Positions 42,911 through 44,422 of a stretch of DNA of 44,422 nt are shown here, one piece after another. Under the pieces are notes generated by a model. That model saw only the letters and a program-made list of their open reading frames with translations, was not told where the DNA came from and searched no databases. The stretch's first letter is position 1. The number at the start of each line of letters is the position of its first letter. The stretch comes from Ruminococcaceae bacterium AM07-15 (GTDB lineage Bacteria; Bacillota; Clostridia; Oscillospirales; Butyricicoccaceae). Location of the stretch: contig QUDE01000020.1 in the NCBI GenBank assembly GCA_003477405.1, positions 2,501-46,922 on the forward strand. The letters are read 5' to 3'. Made by a program: the position numbers and the translations under genes.

Positions 42911-43009
42911 ATGGAAGGTAAAAAAATTTACATTTTAGAGGGGAACACCTTGAAAAACCACGATATATGCAGTAAAATAGGAACGACAATGAGAAATTTA
43001 CCTAATTGA
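42911..43009 (+). CDS. small ORF (32 codons) upstream of flgB, function unknown
   Basis: ATG at 42911 with a perfect AGGAGG (42899-42904) six bases upstream. The 32-residue product is basic and polar, begins MEGKKIYILEGNTLKNHD and ends in TGA at 43007-43009. It lies in an A/T-rich gap after the SLH terminator. The SigA-type promoter for flgB (42950-42978) lies inside it, so the small ORF would need its own upstream promoter; only a weak one (TTCTTT, 17 bases, TAGAAT at 42851-42879) is visible. It may be a small protein, a leader peptide or chance. Confidence 0.4.
   Translation: MEGKKIYILEGNTLKNHDICSKIGTTMRNLPN
42950..42978 (+). promoter_or_regulatory. SigA-type promoter of the early flagellar operon
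   Basis: TTGAAA (42950-42955), exactly 17 bases, TAAAAT (42973-42978). Transcription from about 42985 leaves a leader of about 130 bases before flgB. SigA control of the flgB operon is the rule in Bacillus. Confidence 0.7.
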
Positions 43010-43114
43010 ACGGCAATATGGTGTTTTTGATGCACTGTATTGAATTTTTTTTGTTGATATTGTCGAATTTTGAAGAAAATAACAGCTCATCAGATGCAGG
43101 GAGGCGACATAAAA

Positions 43115-43501
43115 ATGGGATTGTTGGAGAGCAATTCAGCATTGATGCTGCAGCGGTCCATGAATTTTTTGTGGACGAAGCAATCATGCATTTTGGATAA
43201 TATCGCAAATGCGGAAACCCCCAACTACAAAACAAAATACGCAACCTTTGAAGAATCACTGGACAACGCCATCCGTCAGGCGGCCGGGGAAAAGCAGGGC
43301 AAGAACGCAGCGTTTCGTGAGGCCATCGAGGATTCCCAGCTGGAAGTCCATCAAGCCCAGGAAAGCACGCGGATGGATGACAACGGCGTCAATATCACAG
43401 AACAGGCAGTGGAACTGGCCCGCAACGGCTATCAGCTGCAATATGTGATGGACTCTATTTCCAGTGATTTTTCCATTCTGCGCACGGCCATCCGGGGATA
43501 A
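43115..43501 (+). CDS. flgB: flagellar basal-body rod protein FlgB
   Basis: 128 residues; proximal rod subunit. Shows the rod signature LWTKQSCILDNIANAETPNY followed by KTKYATFEESL, and the C-terminal helix ITEQAVELARNGYQLQYVMD with SISSDFSILRTAIRG. ATG 43115 has AGGGAGG ten bases upstream and gives the usual FlgB length; the longer reading from 43070 lacks a ribosome site. First gene of the fla/che-type operon, followed by flgC after 12 bases. Confidence 0.96.
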   Translation: MGLLESNSALMLQRSMNFLWTKQSCILDNIANAETPNYKTKYATFEESLDNAIRQAAGEKQGKNAAFREAIEDSQLEVHQAQESTRMDDNGVNITEQAVELARNGYQLQYVMDSISSDFSILRTAIRG

Positions 43502-43513
43502 GGAGGCTCTCCA

Positions 43514-43960
43514 ATGGCTTTTTTGAGTTCGATGAATGTGGTGGGCTCTGGGCTGACAGCTCAGCAGCTGCGCCTGGATGTGGTGTCGGAGAACATCACC
43601 AATATGAATACCACCCGTACCGAAGGGGGCGGCCCTTACCGGCGTAAGGTAGTGGTGCTGGAATCCCAAAGCAATCAGACCGCTTTCCAGGCCGCTTTGG
43701 AGCGGGCCCGGGGAAATCAGCCCCAGCAGCAGGGCGGTGTGCGGGTTGCCGAGATCGCAGAAGATCCTTCGGATTTTAAGCTGGTCTATGACCCCACGCA
43801 TCCCGATGCCAACGACCAGGGGTATGTGGAAATGCCCAATGTGGACCTGGTGAAGGAGATCGCCGATGCCATGGCGGCCAACCAGGCCTATTCGGCCAAT
43901 GTGACCGCCTTTAATGTGCTGAAGCAAGTAGCGGCCAAAGGGCTGGAGATTGGAAAATAA
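43514..43960 (+). CDS. flgC: flagellar basal-body rod protein FlgC
   Basis: 148 residues; proximal rod subunit. N-terminal SSMNVVGSGLTAQQLRLDVV followed by SENITNMNTTRTEGGGPYRR, then YDPTHPDANDQGYVEMPNVD and the C-terminal helix EIADAMAANQAYSANVTAFN, all diagnostic. AAGGAGG lies seven bases upstream of ATG. Between flgB and fliE, as in most Firmicutes. Confidence 0.97.
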   Translation: MAFLSSMNVVGSGLTAQQLRLDVVSENITNMNTTRTEGGGPYRRKVVVLESQSNQTAFQAALERARGNQPQQQGGVRVAEIAEDPSDFKLVYDPTHPDANDQGYVEMPNVDLVKEIADAMAANQAYSANVTAFNVLKQVAAKGLEIGK

Positions 43961-43990
43961 TAAAAGAAACTCTCGATGGAGATGGGAAAC

Positions 43991-44305
43991 ATGAATGAAA
44001 TACAGACCATGAGCCCGATCCTTCCGCTGTGGGGAGACCTGTCTGAGGAAAAGACCGGTTCCGCCAGCGCAAGCCAAGGGCCTTCTTTGCCTTTTGCCGA
44101 TGTGTTCCGCCAGGCGGTGGACAATGTGAAGGAAACCGATGCGGCGAAAAACGAGGCCCAGTATCTGCTGGCCACTGGGCAGCTGGACAACCCGGCTGAG
44201 CTGACCAATGCTCAGACACAGGCCGCCATGTCGGTGGAGCTGCTGGTGCAGCTGCGCGACAAAGCGCTGGATGCATACAGCGAGCTGATGCGCATCAGCA
44301 TGTAA
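43991..44305 (+). CDS. fliE: flagellar hook-basal body complex protein FliE
   Basis: 104 residues; joins the MS ring to the rod. The polar N-terminus is variable; the C-terminal half (FADVFRQAVDNVKETDAAKN, then ATGQLDNPAELTNAQTQAAM and VQLRDKALDAYSELMRISM) is typical of FliE. ATG 43991 has GGAG nine bases upstream; ATG 43976 has no ribosome site, so the shorter form is preferred. Confidence 0.94.
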   Translation: MNEIQTMSPILPLWGDLSEEKTGSASASQGPSLPFADVFRQAVDNVKETDAAKNEAQYLLATGQLDNPAELTNAQTQAAMSVELLVQLRDKALDAYSELMRISM

Positions 44306-44340
44306 CAGCGTAATTTTATCCCGGAGCGGAGGCAAAGGCT

Positions 44341-44422
44341 GTGCAAGAAAAAATCAAAAGCTTTTTGGAAAGGCTATGTCACAACAAACAGTTGATAAAT
44401 AGCCATTTTTATAGGGGAGTAT
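44341..44422 (+). CDS. fliF: start of flagellar M-ring protein FliF, apparently interrupted
   Basis: GTG at 44341 with GGAGG eight bases upstream, exactly where fliF begins after fliE. The first 12 codons (VQEKIKSFLERL) look like an FliF N-terminus. From 44377 the reading continues CHNKQLINSHFYRGV to the window end, which does not look like the hydrophobic first helix expected next, and the DNA turns A/T-rich. Either fliF is interrupted by another element or the assembly ends in a repeat. Only 27 codons are visible, so this is partial in any case. Confidence 0.55.
   Translation, partial: MQEKIKSFLERLCHNKQLINSHFYRGV

Overview
The window (about 44.4 kb, GC-rich third codon positions, strong AGGAGG-type ribosome binding sites) looks like a piece of a motile Gram-positive Clostridia genome. 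The best guess, by inference from gene content only, is an Oscillospiraceae-like gut anaerobe. The reasons are a flgM-flgN-flgK-flgL-(YviE/DUF6470)-fliW-csrA-hag order as in Bacillus/Clostridia, SLH-domain surface proteins, a VanW/G5 protein, SigA and SigD type promoters, and no lipopolysaccharide or outer-membrane genes. It begins inside a 23S rRNA gene and ends inside an fliF reading frame that departs from the family after 12 codons. Both ends therefore look like repeat-limited contig edges.

Layout. (1) 1-3064: 3' part of an rRNA operon, 23S - tRNA-Lys(CUU) - tRNA-Glu(CUC) - 5S - terminator. (2) 3191-6007: promoter, VanW-family cell-wall protein, DUF975-like membrane protein, terminator. 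(3) 6073-7830: an N-acyl-D-amino-acid deacylase. (4) 7817-15902: a perfect consensus promoter, a long structured leader ending in an intrinsic terminator right on top of the speD ribosome binding site, then a seven-gene polyamine operon: speD, arginine-decarboxylase-like speA, speE, agmatinase speB, carboxy(nor)spermidine dehydrogenase, nspC and aspartate kinase. The operon encodes both the AdoMet-dependent aminopropyl route and the aspartate-semialdehyde-dependent carboxyspermidine route. It also carries a kinase that could feed the second route. (5) 15908-17571: a PadR repressor with a HAAS-domain membrane partner and a third membrane-anchored protein, under a consensus promoter overlapped by repeated half-sites.

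(6) 17584-33556 and 43115-44422: motility. A chemoreceptor and a hemerythrin (minus strand) lie back to back with the late flagellar operon flgM to csrA. This is followed by a YjfB-like small protein and flagellin (hag), whose leader carries a textbook CsrA hairpin. A convergent cheA-cheW-cheR-cheB operon (minus strand) follows. Divergently from cheA run a FliK-like protein, a stand-alone FlhB C-terminal-domain protein and a PilZ protein. SigD-like promoters with a shared -35/-10 layout are visible before flgM, cheA, hag and the hemerythrin gene, with a weaker one before the chemoreceptor. (7) 34155-42839: two very large SLH surface proteins, one with N-terminal and one with C-terminal SLH triplets, the second carrying six tandem ~117-residue repeats. 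(8) 42911-44422: a 32-codon small ORF with a perfect Shine-Dalgarno, a SigA promoter, and the start of the early flagellar operon flgB-flgC-fliE-fliF.

The observation I consider most worth following is the polyamine operon leader. It holds three sequence segments that can pair in mutually exclusive ways with the terminator stem, which suggests an uncharacterised attenuator or riboswitch controlling polyamine synthesis.
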